Below are positions 24,559 through 38,660 of a stretch of DNA of 64,000 nucleotides, piece after piece (positions within the stretch are counted from its first letter, which is position 1; the number at the start of each line of letters is the position of its first letter). The notes beneath the pieces are model-generated. The model had not been told where the DNA came from, made no database searches, and saw only the letters and a program-made list of their open reading frames with translations. Location: contig VSDK01009419.1 of the NCBI GenBank assembly GCA_009767595.1, forward strand, positions 393,408-457,407, read 5' to 3'. The translations under genes were made by a program, and so were the position numbers. The DNA is from Symbiodinium kawagutii (taxonomy: Eukaryota; Sar; Dinophyceae; Suessiales; Symbiodiniaceae).

Positions 24559-25231
24559 TGAAAGGCACGAGAGCACCAGGTTGGGATCAATGCTTTTGCT
24601 TTTCAAATAGATTGTTGAAATATGTTGAAATATTGTCCCCAAATGGGGGGATTATAGATCAAATTAATAGATGGTTTTCTTTTTTTGATAGAATATATAG
24701 ATGGATACTTTGGGGTCGATCTAGGTGTGGCTCCGAATCTAACATACCAAACTTTGGTTTCAAGTTCCCCATTTGAAGGCATCGTCTACAATTGCAGTAG
24801 TTATAGAAATCACCACGCCACGCTCTCTCCAACTGTCCAAGGTTCATTTTGGAGGACAAGAGTTCATCCTGGCAGTGACCCCGAGTGCTGCAGGATAGGG
24901 ATACCAAAGTCATGTGCCAGCGATGTAACAAGTAAAAGGCTGCAAAAAGGGATCGTGAAAGGCTCTTGGTGCAGTGCATGTACATGAACATGCAACAGTG
25001 CACTGTGCACATCTCATACACTCTAACGGCGCCCGAAGTGGGCACGTCTGCCTCTGAAAGGCTCTCTGGATGTTTTGACATTACAAATCAATGATTAAAT
25101 TCCCTAGGCTTGGACAAGCTCCCCGCATTGAAGTTCTAACACTCTGCAAGAAAGAAAACTCTGGTATGTAACTACTCATCAAGATTCTGGATCCTCACTA
25201 CATATATAAAACAAATGGAATGCCGGTGTCT

Positions 25232-28200
25232 GTACTGAAACTCCTGCCTGCTGAGGTGATCGTCCCAAAAACTGCACTTGACCCGACTCCAAGTTGTAGA
25301 TGGCACCTGTTCAAAGGCCAAGAAGGGAAAGAAGGGTAAGAAGATGACAGAAGGGCATGCAGAAGTGTGGTGAAGAGGAATGGTGGCGTTTCATGGTTTG
25401 GTTCAATCGATGTATGTTCAGCTTTTAAAGTAATGGCCACTGTCTCACCTTGGATTTCCAGCTCGCCCTTGGCAACGAGGTCCTGCATTTGTCGACATTG
25501 CAAACCCGAGTGCCAATCGAGATCGAGAAACGCGAGACGCGAAAGCGCCCAAACATCTGAACACAAAATTTGGAAAACTCGGTGTTTTACAAAGTGCTGG
25601 ACAGTGCTGGACAGTGCTGGACACGTGAACACGATGTGAATACGCAAAGGAAAACTCTATATACATGTTTCTGTGCGTTCATTGTTCTTTTGTTGGTCGA
25701 TGTCGTTTCTGTCGCTGCTTTCTCAGCCCAGCAGGTCCCTGATGGGCTGGCTGAACTTCAGCAAGAAGTTCATGCTGTGAAAGACATTGACCTGAATGCA
25801 TGCAAACAGCCAATCTGACGCAATCTGCTGAATGTTCAGCTCGAAGATTCCACTGCACATAGCTGTCATGCAGCTGATGAATCCTTGTCGGTACATTGCA
25901 AGATGCAACTAGTCGCTGCCACAGCAAGAACGAAAGTAAAGTTCCAAGACGTTCCAAGAGCACTCTCAACGGGTCTCTCGAATCTCTCAAAACTTGATTT
26001 CGAATCAAGTTGCAGATCTTTTTTCAGAGGACACAGTTTGTCAAATGATGTCAAATGTTTCCTGGGTTTCGGTGCCTCACCTTGACTGCGTGCGCAGCAA
26101 GCTGCTCTTCAGTGGCCTTCGGCCCCAGTTCCTGGAGAGCGATGTTGCAGTGTGACTGCATACGATTGAATACGCTCGCGCCACAGAGATATATATATGG
26201 TCAGGACCTTGAGTCACGGGCATGGAAACCAATGGAGACCCACTGAGATTCCCCAGACAACAATGCTTTATCCTTCAAATGTTGTCAAGCGAACGGAAGT
26301 GCAGCACAATCCGAACCTAAACCCCCGACTAAAGAAGATTGTTTAAAGAAGTTTGGCATTGACAAGATATCACAAGGTTATTCAGCCAAGAAGATCAAAC
26401 CACTGGGCCAATCTTCGAACCTCGGAGGCGTCTCGCGCAACTTTGGTCAATCCGAACAGCAATCCTTCCAGAGCACAGGAAGGCTCCGCCTTGGCATCAG
26501 GGTGAAGCTGCAAACGCTACGTGGGAACAAATCGGCAGTTGTAAATCAGTCAACGACATTCCCTCTGCAGAGGAGTTGGTCCACCGCAAGGTCTGTGAAC
26601 TCTGTTGCTGAGTATGCTGAGTCAAGCAACTCTGGTTGCAGAAGTCTTGTCAGCCAAGTAAGTCTTCGTGGCTCCATTGATGGCACCGCAACTCGTGTGG
26701 CCCATTACCAGAATCAACCGACTTCCTCAGGACAGTCGCTTAGGAACTTCTCTCTCTGAATCAGTTCTCTTTCCATGAAGGATCACTATATTTCAAAGGG
26801 CCAAGCACAGAAAGAATCAAAGGTTCAGCATTCGCGAAAGGACTTTGGGGGAAAAGGTCGCCAACCCTGCGTCTATCCATGGCAAAAGTTTCATCTGCTT
26901 AGTTTGTCTTCAAACCTCATCTATCATCATCATCGCACAACAAAGGCCGATCACCTTGCAGAAAAGGCTCCAAGTTTGCCAACACAGAATTCCAAACTGC
27001 CCACAGTGCTTCCTGGAAAGGCATTGGGACATATTTAAAAAGACTCAACAAACCTGCAATAGAGCAACTTACTACAAGCAGTCTGTGCTGGAATCTGCGG
27101 TGCCTTGGATTCACAACTATTCGAGTTGTTGTGCCTAACAGCCTCCAAACAACGGGTCACCTGTACCAGATCTACATCTCTGTACCCAATCTCTCGATGT
27201 CTAGGTCACTTCTTCGTGCGAACGATTCCTCCCTGCGCACCTTCTGCATGGGTGCAAGTGTTTCCCGCATTGCGCAACCTGAGGAAGCACTACAGCCGAC
27301 TCGCAACCGTGGGAAATGATAGGTGTCCATTTGCTCTGTCCACTTAGGAAGTCAAAGGAGGTGCTAGTCTGTTCCGACAAGCAGCATGTTTATATGAATG
27401 ATACCAGTTCTCTACATCAAATCAAGTTGGAAAATTACAGTAGTTGCTTTTGTGCTTGTCCAATATGATGCTGAGTGTTGGCTTGCTCTATCTGTTGGTC
27501 TGTATGGTGCCAAGTCAAGCCACACAAAAAGATCTCCAGGCATTGCATCAAAGACTGTCTCAATGGGAGCGCGAGAGTCAGAACCTTGGAAGTGTTGGAA
27601 CAACGGCGAGCCAGTCACCAACAAAGCCATCAGTTTCCCTTGTTTCACCATCACAGTTAAGCAATACACAGTATCTATCTGGGGTAGATGGTTGATGACT
27701 GATTGTGAACTGAACTCATCCTCAGACTTCCTCAAAGTGTGCCCTTTACAAATCATTGGCTAAGCATTTTTCCCCATCCATTCATCACTGGTTTGCAAGA
27801 TTGCCGCATGACTGCAGTAGATTCTTCTCCCGTTGGCAAACAATCATCTCAACCCTTGGTATCCCTTGGTCAGTTTTGGGTTCAATCTACAGGATTCTAC
27901 AGGTACGTCGTGCAACCAAAACCACCAAACCCAAAGAGCTCCTCCAGCAGCTGCACAGGAACATCCAACGATAGCAGCATGAGGTGCTTGACCTTTATCC
28001 ACCAAAGCCTTTCGCATGTCCTGGGTGACCACTGGGTGACCACTGGGTGACCACTGGGTGACTGTAGTTGCTTGCTATGTTTCGAAATCTCTTCAAAAGC
28101 ATCTGTCTTCTGCAATCTTCAGGTTTAGGTGCAGACTATCACATCCATCACAGAACGAAAAAGTGTCGAAGCATCAAGCTGGAAAACAAACCAGGGACAG

Positions 28201-29390
28201 GTGTGCAGCAGGCATCTTAATAGCTGTATGATGACCCTGATCCACTGATCACTTCTTAGAAATCAAAAATGACAGCTACAAAAATTGACGTCCAGCAACG
28301 CACAAACACACATCAAACCATATCAAAACAAATGAAAAGAACAAGTGGCAACTGTGTTTGGTAACTGATTGATGTAGGTACCGATGTAGTTCTAATGATT
28401 TCCAGAAAGATTGCTTGGACCACTGGGCCAAGAATCCTGTGTGGCGTTGCATCCTGGAGCACCTGATGGCAAGATATGGCAAGTACATGAACGACGCTCA
28501 AAATTGAACGTTTGATTCAAGGTCATCTGAATCTGGTGAGTATTGTATATGATCGTTTTCTCATGTTTATCGTTTGGTGAGCATCGGCGTCGTTTCTCAG
28601 TTTTGGATCAAATTCTGCAACCCCAAGACCCTTTGAATACTGAACATGACAACGCATACAAAGTACAGTTTGAGCTTAGTTCATTCACATCTAATTGCCT
28701 TGCCAGTACAAAATGTACTGCCGCCAACACGGCTGCAAGTAACGCGTCATTTTGAGCTGTCTATGTCTAATTATGTCAAGTACTTCTCAGCCATGCCCTC
28801 CTTGTTCGTCGAACCAAATGAATGGACACTGTAGCCCAAACCTCGTCCCCCAATTTATTCACCCTGCCACAACGCGGCTATGCAACTAGGATTCCCGACC
28901 CATCACGTAGCCTCAGAGGCTTTCATTTGCGTCCCAAGCATTTGTCGTTTGTCAACCAATTTCCATATCAGCTGAAGCTTTGTTAATGGAAGAGGTATCC
29001 GCAAATGCAAACAGCACGAGGTTTGAAAGTCCAACATGATCCAACGTATGGTGCGTGAGTACTAGAGATATCAACAAGACTGCTGTGGCTCGTCGAGCTG
29101 ACAAAAGCGGAGAATACAAAGCAATTGACACTCTCAGGCTCTTTCAGTCCAAAGGACTCCTACGACATCAAGATTCCACACATACCGAGGGGCGTTTGTT
29201 TCCTTCTTCCAGGATCTTCAGAGCTTCAAAGGGCGACACCGCGGAGGACTCCGTTGTTCGCACAAATGTGGGCCTGTCAGCCTCGACAGTGTGAAAATGA
29301 GGGCATTACGAGCTACAGCCTTTACTGTCCTACCCTGTGTGGAGCCTCAACTGCTTGACCATTGCTGCAGCCAGTGGGACTGAAAGTGGT
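25232..29390 (-). CDS. Beta-carbonic anhydrase domain D4
   Basis: Minus-strand exons: ~29390-29330 (SVPLAAAMVKQLRL), ~29288-29187 (SPFEALKILEEGNKR), ~28030-27963 (RKALVDKGQAPHAAIVG), 27584-27524 (SDSRAPIETVFDAMPGDLFV), 27278-27241 ([13 protein letters not shown]), 27012-~26970 (STVGSLEFCVGKLGA), ~26716-26632 (LILVMGHTSCGAINGAT), ~26499-26421 (CALEGLLFGLTKVARDASE), 26131-26081 (ELGPKATEEQLAAHAVK), 25790-~25733 (VNVFHSMNFLLKFS), 25482-25449 (DLVAKGELEIQG) and 25307-~25232 (AIYNLESGQVQFLGRSP). The junctions GGAT|GTTCC, TTTGT|GTGGC, GAAG|GTGCG and GTCAAG|GTGAGG are normal GT donors. The zinc-ligand Cys codon is split by the first of these; joining gives GCSDSR instead of GCADSR. All ligands are present. 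Confidence 0.85.
25598..25623. repeat. 10-bp tandem repeat (ACAGTGCTGG)
   Basis: Three copies of CAGTGCTGGA in the intron between the VNVF and GELEIQG exons of D4. Confidence 0.85.
28021..28063. repeat. 11-bp tandem repeat (ACCACTGGGTG)
   Basis: About four consecutive copies directly at the upstream (minus-strand) side of the RKALVDKGQAPHAAIVG exon of D4. The exon's acceptor lies within or beside the repeat. Confidence 0.9.
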
Positions 29391-30019
29391 CTCACCATTG
29401 TGAAAAGCATACTAACCGATCTTCAATCATCCCAAATTTAGCGCATGGAGTTGAAATCCCAACAACCATCACTAATCCGCACTGTTTCATCCGGCCATGT
29501 CATCGAGGACTGAAGAGTGTCTGTCTCATGGAAGCGAATCTCAACTCTCAACATGTTGCTACATGGTGCGATCGCTGGTCCTCGAACATGGATGGAGGCA
29601 GTTCCAGTTTGGATCCAAACAGAAAATCCTGGATCACAGGGGCTGGAATGGAACAAGACCTGTGGCATTGTGAAAAACATCGTAAAAAACCTCATGAATT
29701 GAGTTCTGCTATTTCACTACCATCAGTCTGCAAACTTCTGAAAAACTCTGTGTCGCAAATAAAGTGCTTAGTTCTGAGCCTCAGAATTGCACTGTAATCA
29801 CTGTATATGTTCAGTGCATTTCCTCAAGCTGACTGTCCTCATCTGGGTGCTTCCCAAGGAAATCCACATGGCCTGCAACTTACAAAAGCATCTCCAGAAC
29901 ATCCATAGTTCGAGAGTCCCAAAATTTGTACAGACATGGCCAGGCCAGATTCACAGTGAAGGCAGGGCTGGATGGCTCCCTAAAGCAATCCCAAGGAAGC
30001 AGATTGTAAATCATCGGTC

Positions 30020-33000
30020 CCATGACAAAGGATGACGTCGCCGAACCAGTCGCCTGTCTCCAGGTTGTAAATCCCTCCTTGCAGTTCGACCTTTCCGCTG
30101 GACACCAAGTCACGGATCGTCTTACTGTACCTGAGCGATTCGTGGGTGTCCGCCGTCCGCCATGAGTTTGTTGTGTGCGTGCGTGCATTTGTAAGTGCGA
30201 TCAATTGCAAAGCAGCCAAGCCAGAGCGAGACGAACATGTGAGAATAAAGTAATCACACAAAAATCACTTGTTGTTTGTCTTGGGTCAATGCGTGCATTA
30301 AAGGTACAGGCTCACAAATCCTTTAAGTCAAGGCCAGCTAGCTGCCCATAATGTCTCGAGTGTACTGCGGCTTCTTCCCTTCAGGATCCCAAAAGAGTTA
30401 AAAGACCCTACAGCATTTTCTTATGCAAAGTTATTTCGGGGGCATCTGAAATAACAAATACTCAAACGGTTTCGGGTGTTGTTTGAAGTGTCGAGCAGAA
30501 AGTTGGCAGAAAGGGTCAAACGAGATCAGTATGACCAAAAGATACAAAAAGAGACTCTCAGCCAAGGTTCTTCAGGAGGAATTTCATGCTATGGAGTACC
30601 TGAAGCTGCAGCTGCTGCAGCTGCTGCAGCTGCTAAGGTTGGATTGCTTGCGGGGGAGCTTCCAGCATCAAGCTACAATGGAAGTTGCGACTCTTCACCT
30701 ATCTGATTCCCATGAGCTACAGCCGTGAGGAGCCATGTGGAAATACATCTTGGAGAACGTGCGGCGCAACGACGAAACTGGTAAGGGATGGAGGGGATGG
30801 AGGTTTAAGCTTCAAACGGGAGGCACGTCAAGATGCCCAAACGTGGTTGCTAAACCGAGCTGAGTTCACCTGCACTGCGTGTTTTGCCACTGACTCGAAG
30901 TCGGTGCTGCCCAAATCGCTGGCTGCATCTTCCTTAATCAAGCTGCAGGCCACCGGATGCCTGTAATGCCATACAATGCTACAGGCACCATTGCATCATA
31001 TTCAGCCCACCCAAGTCGAGTAAATCCCTTTGCCATGATCACTACATTCATCCTCATCACAATCAAGGTCATTATCATAACCATCATCATCCGTATCCTC
31101 TTCTTCTTCATTCGCTTCTACTCTTCTTCTGCTGCTTCTTAGTCTTGTTGTTCTTATTACTATGTTTCTTTTTTCTTGTTTCCTTATTCCTCTGATTAGT
31201 CTTCCTCCTTTTTCTTCAGATTGTTCTTCTTCTGATTACAGCATTCTCATCCATCTCTCTTCCCTCTCTGTATTAAATAGTATATAAATAATTAGATATA
31301 ATTGATATAATCATACAATGGGTTTCCTTGGTCCTTGTGATGCTTCTACCCCCCCATCATAAACTCACTTGCCTGTTTTCATCTGCCAATCGAAACATTT
31401 CAAACGTGGCATGGTCCTGATAGAGAGAAGTGATCTAACATATTATCTATCAAGGATCTGCGCGACTGCGACTGGAGTGTCACTCACCGACCCAAATTCC
31501 ATCGGCGATTGGGATACCATGTCTCTTGATTGTCCTTTTCATTGACACTTTCTTGATCCATGAGAGATCCAAACTCATGGAAATGAAGCCCCTGGGTGAG
31601 GTCAACCTTAGCATCAAAATGGGCAGCATATTGACCCAAGTGGAGACCCAAGTGGGAACCCATGTGGGGACTCAACTGCAAACCCAAGCGGACCGGTCCA
31701 CAGGTCCAACTTCTCTTCGAGTCTCGGCCACTTCCATGAGATCACGCAGCAAACCCTCAAGGGCGGAGCTCACAGTGCTGTCACTCTTAGCATCCAAGTA
31801 GGTCTGACAGCGGGCGCTGTGCATGCTGCCAGTGGCTCCATGGGTGTTTGCAGTTGCTTCTGGAGACATGTGTAGAGATGTGTAGAGATGTGTAGAGTGT
31901 CGACGGTGTGTTGTTCGCCATATGTGTGTGTGTGTGAGTAGGATATATTCACTGAGAGGATTCATGCGAACCTTTCAACCAAATATTAGCCCCAAGTAGA
32001 CCAACAAGTGATGATGTTCCAAGAGATGTATTGTGAAAAGCCTGGATGGATTCAGATGATGCCTGGGTGGCGCCATTGATTGCTCCGCACTTGGTGTGCC
32101 CGAGCACCAGGATCAAACGAGATCCTCGCAGGCCACGAAGTCCAAGCCAGAAAAGGACGAAACAGGAAGAAGTCTGAAGCGGTCTAAGAAAGTCTAAGAT
32201 GGCCCATCCAGCATGCTATATAGATATGCTTGATCTCAATCGGCATTCATCTCTTCTGATCGCGATTTCCATCTCCAATGCATGGCTTCAAAGCTCTGCC
32301 AAGGTTCCTAATTTTTCAGTGGCAAACTCCAAACTCCCAACCATACTACCTGGCACAAACGGATGGCTAGTGGGATGAAGCTTGGCCAGGAGATTGGGTG
32401 ATCCGTGCAGGGTAAATCAACAAGGAGGGAGGTGTCAGGTGTGCTAAGCAGCTTCCTTGCAGGCCTCTCTCTCACCCAGACTTGCACCTCTCGCCTAGAA
32501 AAGTGGCTTAGGAATTATAAAATTCATTCAGTGTTCTCTAGCTCTCTAGTTTTGATTCATATTTGCAAATCAGAATGGGTCTCATCCTATATCTCTTCTC
32601 CTTGAAAAGCTGTGTCCAACAGCAAAATGATAACTTGGCAGCTGAAACACCTTCAGCATGAGTGCAGGTGTTGCCCGCGTTGCGCAGCACAAAGATGTCC
32701 CCTGGCCTTAGAAAAAACCGATGCCATCTGCTTTGGATGCTGACCCCAAAAGTCCAGTCCTGTTGAAATTGCAAATGCAATTTATTTCCTCTTCAAAAGT
32801 AGATGTCTGATCTCAATTTGTTTGTTGCCAAGGCACATAGCATCGAAGACCTTTTCAATTGGTGCCCGAGAGTCAGCGCAACCCAAGATGGCGGCATAAG
32901 GCGCCTTCAGCCACCGCTCGGTTCAAACAACACTTCACACACTTCCAACACTTCTCATCTCATGCAATGCTTGGAAAAAGTTTTGAACAAATTCTCTACA

Positions 33001-34990
33001 GCTACAGTGAAGAAACAGCCTTTGAATCATCCATGCTATTGCTGCTGGTCGGAGTGCATGTGTCAAACTTCCAACTCTGCTCCGGTCTTCCTTTTGCGCT
33101 GCTGGACATCCCGAGACGGACGAGTTTGCAATACCACACAGTTTTAAGAACTGTCTATCCGGGTCACAAAGTCACAAATGTCAAAATGAATACCGAGTAA
33201 ATGCCAGGGGTCTCGGCAGCAATTTCGACCGGAAGTTTAGATCAAACACTTTGAAAATACAAGTTTACTGATTTTCAATTCTGAAGTTCTCTGAATATCT
33301 GTGAAAATCTTCAATTGCTCAAGCTCACCATCCAAGCTGATCATGCTCGCAGGAAAGGTCACCACTTACCATCAACCATTTACCAAGCATATTTCTCAAC
33401 ATGTGCTCCCTGAAGTTTATAAAAATACAACCTGTAATCGATCTTCTGATGCATATTCATTTGTTGATCCTGGTGGACTTTCAATGGAACCCGTTTGCTG
33501 ATGCCACTCACTTCCATCCACGTTGAACTTCCCATTTACCTGATGAGGGCACCTGACCCTCATCTACGAGTCTGGTACGCATGCTCGAGTCCGTCCTGTA
33601 GCGCAGTGCACATCCTCGCCCAGCTTCCATCTACTGTATATGTCTGGTGATCTGTCTGTCTGTTGGGCCGTTTGTCGCTCTGTACCTGCCTAGGAATACC
33701 CCTTCTTTTCGTCATGTTGTTTGATTTCATTATTGCTTTTTATATTCTTAGAATCACTATGTGTACGCACCTGAATCTGCATATGTATGTAAAACGCTAG
33801 CTCCATCAGCTTATGTTTCTATGTATTGCGCTTTCCAAATGTAGTAGTTGGCATTACTTGGCTTCTTCTTAACTTGCTTGCCCAGTTGTAATTTTTCTCT
33901 TGTCCCATACAAGTACCAACTCATACAATATTGAAATATTATGATTCTATGCTTTCCATTCGTTCATCTGTCCCTCGGCCTATTTCTATGTTTATCTCGA
34001 AATGTCTATATATGTACAGTACATATGTACACATATGTGAATTTACATGTAATGTAACTATATATATAATATATTTTCATGCAGGTATGCATTGTATGTA
34101 AACATGTGTATATACATAAATAAATATATATATATATATATTCGTGCATGTACGTGTATATATAGAATATGTATATGAAGCAATGAACGATTCATCATGA
34201 TTCATCATCAACCACATCATCCTCATCCTCATCCTCATCCTCATCCTCATCCTCACCATCTGTATACAGAAATCAAGTCAAATGCAGCCAAAAACCAAGC
34301 TATGTCTTGCCTCAACGAGGGGAAACTGGTCTGAGTATTTGTGTGGGCACAAGTACACCGAAGTAGTGATTGCACACCAAGTCATACTTGCATGAGAAGC
34401 GACATCATGAACTCAATAAATTGTGTATATCATACTGATAGATCCATATATCTGCGGATCTGATCTTGCAGGTCTAATCTGATGTAACCACTGAGTTCAA
34501 TGAATGGCTCAAGACAATGTAATAGGTTCTCCAACCCAAATTTATGTAGTGTAGCGGACAGTGAATCGATGAAAGCTACGTTTAATATGATTTGGATTCA
34601 TGTGCCGCACAAGGTGACGCAATTCCACAAGTAATGCAACATTGTAAGGTGTCTTACGCATCGTAGTTTTGCAATCTCATGCAATCTAATGCCCTGCAGC
34701 GGAAATCCATGACAAAAAACAAAAAGGAAACACCATCATGCGACATAACAGAACTCACTGTGACGTCAAGTGACGCTGCACGATGCCTTGATTCATCACG
34801 TGAGTTTGTGCACCCTAAAACACTCGAAGGAACGGTTGCTCTGTGATGACATATATGAATTAATTAGATCATATTCGTGCATCTGTGCAATGAATTCTCC
34901 TGTAAATCTGTAAATCCATGGAGTTTCTTGGCGACGGACGCCCAGCTCTCCTGGTGGCAATGGGTGTGCCTTGCACGAAGCGCGCATTGC
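30020..34990 (-). CDS. Beta-carbonic anhydrase domain D3
   Basis: Minus-strand exons: 34990-~34915 (NARFVQGTPIATRRAG), ~32908-32837 ([20 protein letters not shown]), 32706-32651 ([19 protein letters not shown]), 32349-~32300 (SMVGSLEFATEKLG), ~32128-32041 ([17 protein letters not shown]), ~31798-31705 (SALEGLLRDLMEVAE), ~30950-30871 (STDFESVAKHAVQ) and 30130-30020 (IRDLVSSGKVELQGGIYNL). The junctions GCTAT|GTGCC to AAG|GCCAGG and GAAG|GTGTT to CAG|GTAGTATGG are clean GT-AG and keep the frame. Zinc ligands and dyad are intact. A VNVF exon between 30871 and 30130 was not found. The intron from 32.9 to 34.9 kb holds AT-rich sequence and (TA)n tracts at 33990-34140 but no gene. Confidence 0.82.
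34217..34254. repeat. 6-bp tandem repeat (CATCCT)
   Basis: Six CATCCT units in the D3 intron, preceded by CATCATCA variants and by (TA)n tracts from 34060 to 34165. Confidence 0.92.
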
Positions 34991-36094
34991 CTGGCAGCTG
35001 TTTTTGGGGAAGTCACAGAGGGTAGCATTTTGCTTCGTTCTCACCTGGTGGGATAGGACTTTTTACGTCAACATGTCTTTGATACATGTAGATTTTGGCA
35101 GCTTCAACATGCACGTTTTCTTTTTGAACACTGTTGCTTTTCCGATCAAAGCCATATTTGCTAACTACCTTTGCTCAACATTGGACACTCCGGTGTCGAT
35201 TCGTTTTTCCTCCAAGGCTGGTGTTTTTCTTTGGACAACTAAGATGTTCATCCTGCCGACTTTCTTGTGATCTTCACACAGCTTGGAACCCAAACAAAAT
35301 TTTCACAACCACGATCCAGCTGAACCTGTTCAGTCCATGATACTTGCTCCCTTACTTGATTGGAGGGAGAAGTTCAGTGTTCAAGTGAATGACTTGTCGT
35401 CTTGCACAGACTTTTCTTGTGATTGAGGCTGAAGTTATCTATTTGTCTTGTATCTTTCTACCCGCCGCATGTGGATATCAAACATGCTGCATGCTTGTAA
35501 ACAGAGATTCTTCTATATTCACTTTGAAAGCATCCCACTAGATGTAGTCAAATCTGACACGGTCCTAGTTTAAGCCAAGCTTAGATAGTCAACCATGCCT
35601 GAACCTTACATGCCCAAGTTCTGCACATCCATGACTAAGTCAAGGCAGCTAAGTTGATCTGATCGATGTATCTACGTATTCACATATCCCACGATTAATC
35701 GGAGAGGTTCGATGACGTACCATGACGTACCTGCAAATAATCACAACATAGTTTCGGTTGGATAAGTTGATTTTTTTGGACATTCCCACTATCGTTCGGT
35801 GGCGGCAAAATCGCCCTTGCTGCACATGAAGCCACAGCCTAGAAAAGTAGAGAAAGCCAACCTAGGACTCCTTAAGGACTCCTTAAGTATCCTTAAGGCG
35901 TGGACGAAGCCGGTATGCTTCCATCACCCCTATCTCCCCAGTGTCTGCGTGGGTGCGCGTGTGCCGGTGCGCCTACAAATTGCTAAAGAACCTATCTCTG
36001 CGATGGCCAGCATGTGAAGTGTGCTGGTGAAGTCAGTGAAAATCAAGTGGTCGGCATGTGCACTACCTTGTAGTGTCAGCAAAATGGTCCTCAC

Positions 36095-36206
36095 CTGCAC
36101 TACGGCGCTAGACACGCAGGCACCCGCAAGGGGCTCGCATCCAACATCGAAACAATGCTTTGGTTTCCCAAGTGAGCCTTGATTGAACCTTCCGGGGACC
36201 GCATTA
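36095..36206 (-). CDS. Probable linker exon upstream of D3
   Basis: A 112-base minus-strand exon with an acceptor CTTTCAG and a donor GTGAGG. It encodes about 37 residues including AVPGRFNQGSLGKPKHCF and PLAGACVSSAVVQ. No family was recognised. Position and strand fit an exon just before the GNARF exon of D3. Confidence 0.45.
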
Positions 36207-36209
36207 CTG

Positions 36210-38640
36210 AAAGGTCGAGCAATACCCTTTGGCATCAGCTTCGCCTTGAGGGTAAGGAGTACAATATGTCTCCCCAAACTGAAACTGAAATACTCTGCAA
36301 AATATCAACTGCCAAATCCACTGAACATCACTGAACTAACTGGAGACACCAAGCCTTGACCCAACCATCTTCAGGATCCTTGTAGAGAGCTGTTAGCTGG
36401 AGCTCTACAGGTCTCCATCCCCGTGCATGGGTCCATGTCCACAACTGAGCAGCTTGGAGACGCAGTTATTGTGGGCAGCAAAGGTTTTCTTTAATCGCAC
36501 ACATCGATGCTTTACGGCTGGCCATCTCCACCATGGAGCTCGTTTTTAAATCAGGTTGGTTCAGGGAAAGTCGAGCAAAACCTGTTTCCAAGGTGAATGA
36601 ACAGATGAACAAATTGCAATTGAACACTTTCCAGGGAGACTGTGTCCATGAGCAGTGCTTGTCAGTATGTAATGTACGTATGAAGTTGTTGCAAAGATTT
36701 GAACGGGAAGCCATGGTTGTTGATGCAGAAAGGGAAAGAAGAGTCTGCGACACCCACACATCTATTGCGAACAAAGGGTCCTTTGGTTTAATGGAAAGCA
36801 GGCACATGTTTCAAATGCCAAATGCCTAGCCATGGCCATAATCATTTGGTCATTCTATTGCTAATTTTGCCCCGTGCTTCTTGTCCTGCTACTGCTTCTT
36901 CTTTTGCCTCATCTTCTTGTTATTTCACTTTCACCTCTTCTCTGCTTGCCTCTTCTTGCTATTTGTTGTTGTCCTTGTTGCTGTCCCAACCTTTCACTTG
37001 CTCACGTGGCACTTTTTCACTTAGGCGTTCCATTGGGAAGCCTCACAAACCGCCAACATCAATCGGGTTTTGCATGTCCGTGGAGAGGTCTGAAATGTAC
37101 ATCAGTCTTTATTTGCCAATATTGACGAATGGCTATTATCAAAATCTATCAAAAGTGTGTTTGTTCTCACTGCATAAATATCTATCTATCAAATCATATG
37201 AACATTACGGATAAATGTTAGGCAAATGCATTGAATAGTGATAATTCATTTGATATCAATTGCTCAATAAATATCAATTGATAGATTTATGGATGAAAAT
37301 TGATAAGATTCTGAATTCTATCTTACTGTTGCAGAGGGAAGAGTATATAATAACTATATATATACATCTACCTACAGTATCTATACATGTATATATATAT
37401 ATATTATATATGTCTTTTCTTTCTTAAATATCTATGAACTGTATCTGATTAGCTGCCCGAAGCCTTCACGCAGTCTCTTCATTGCCCATTTAGGCCCGAG
37501 GGCGCAGTCTGCAGCTGTACGAACCTGGAGGGCCGTCCACCTCTCCGGTTACATGTGCAAAATATGTAAGCATGTGAATATATGTATAAACATATATATA
37601 TATATATATATATACATATACATGTATATGAGTATACATATGTATCTACATTTAAATACAGTATGGAAATGTACATATATAAATATACATATATATCTTT
37701 GTGGCTCATAGATCCCCTGCCAAAAAGTTTAATATTCAGTGGGTACATGGTAAATGCTACGAATGCCCAAAAACACTTAAAATCGAAGTTAGTCGTTGTA
37801 AGCCACCTGGATATGTGGGGGTGTGAAAGCCTAGACAACTCTGTAGAAGTTCATTGCAAAACCTCATTGCATGAACTGACAATAGCCAAAGAACAATGGT
37901 GTCCCAACAATCACCGTCCATACTCAACACTCTGCAAACTAATGTTCCAGCCGTGCTTCACACTCACTAGGTGCAACATTTTTTTGCACTCCCACTCTCC
38001 ACTGAAGAAATCTGCCTGTCACGAACATCCACACCTCGGCTTCCTGCAACGTCGTTGCCGGTGGAGTCACAGGAGCCTCCACACAACACACTCCATCTGG
38101 TGCATCGCTGGCGCATCACTGTGCAAGTCTTCACTTCCAGGTATATGACCCGCCTGCGCATAGGGGGCTCCCGGCACGACACCACCAGCAGAAGTCCCCG
38201 AAGCCTGAATCGTGGCACCCACACCACCATCTCTCCCCTAAGACATCCCAGAATCGAAGAGAATCCAAGAATCATACTCATCACAAATCAATCTGACTTT
38301 TGTCAGAATATTTTCAACAGAAAGCATCTTTCACTTTCTGAGGGAAACCGCGCGAACCCCCTCTTGAGCCTGGACCAACGTCGTATGTATGTATGTATGT
38401 ATGTATGTATGTATGTATGTATGTATGTATGTATGTACAAGCATGTGACTATATATAATATATATATATACATATGTAGAGACTTATATGTATATATAAG
38501 AAAATATGCTATCATGTGATGCATAGATAAACACTCACGCCTCAGCCTTTTTACAATTGCAGACCCAAGCTTGTCACAAATTAAAGGAAATTGATGATAG
38601 AAAGGAAACGGTTTCAGGCTTACCCAAGCCTTGTACTCTC
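36210..38640. other. Intron region with microsatellites, no gene recognised
   Basis: The region holds pyrimidine-rich CTTCTT/TTGCT sequence (36850-37020), AT-rich DNA (37130-37440), a (TA)n tract near 37588-37612, and a TATG array at 38383-38436. Short open frames on both strands (for example 36533-36829 plus) show no recognisable domain. Nothing convincing beyond this was seen. Confidence 0.5.
38383..38436. repeat. (TATG)n microsatellite
   Basis: About 13 consecutive TATG units, followed by a (TA)n tract at 38450-38475. It lies ~200 bases beyond the 3' end of the retroelement. Confidence 0.95.
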
Positions 38641-38660
38641 CTTAGACATTAGGGACCCGA

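Noticed and set aside
37479..37838. Minus-strand ORF with Tyr/Ile runs
   Set aside because: It is a translation of the (TA)n tract.
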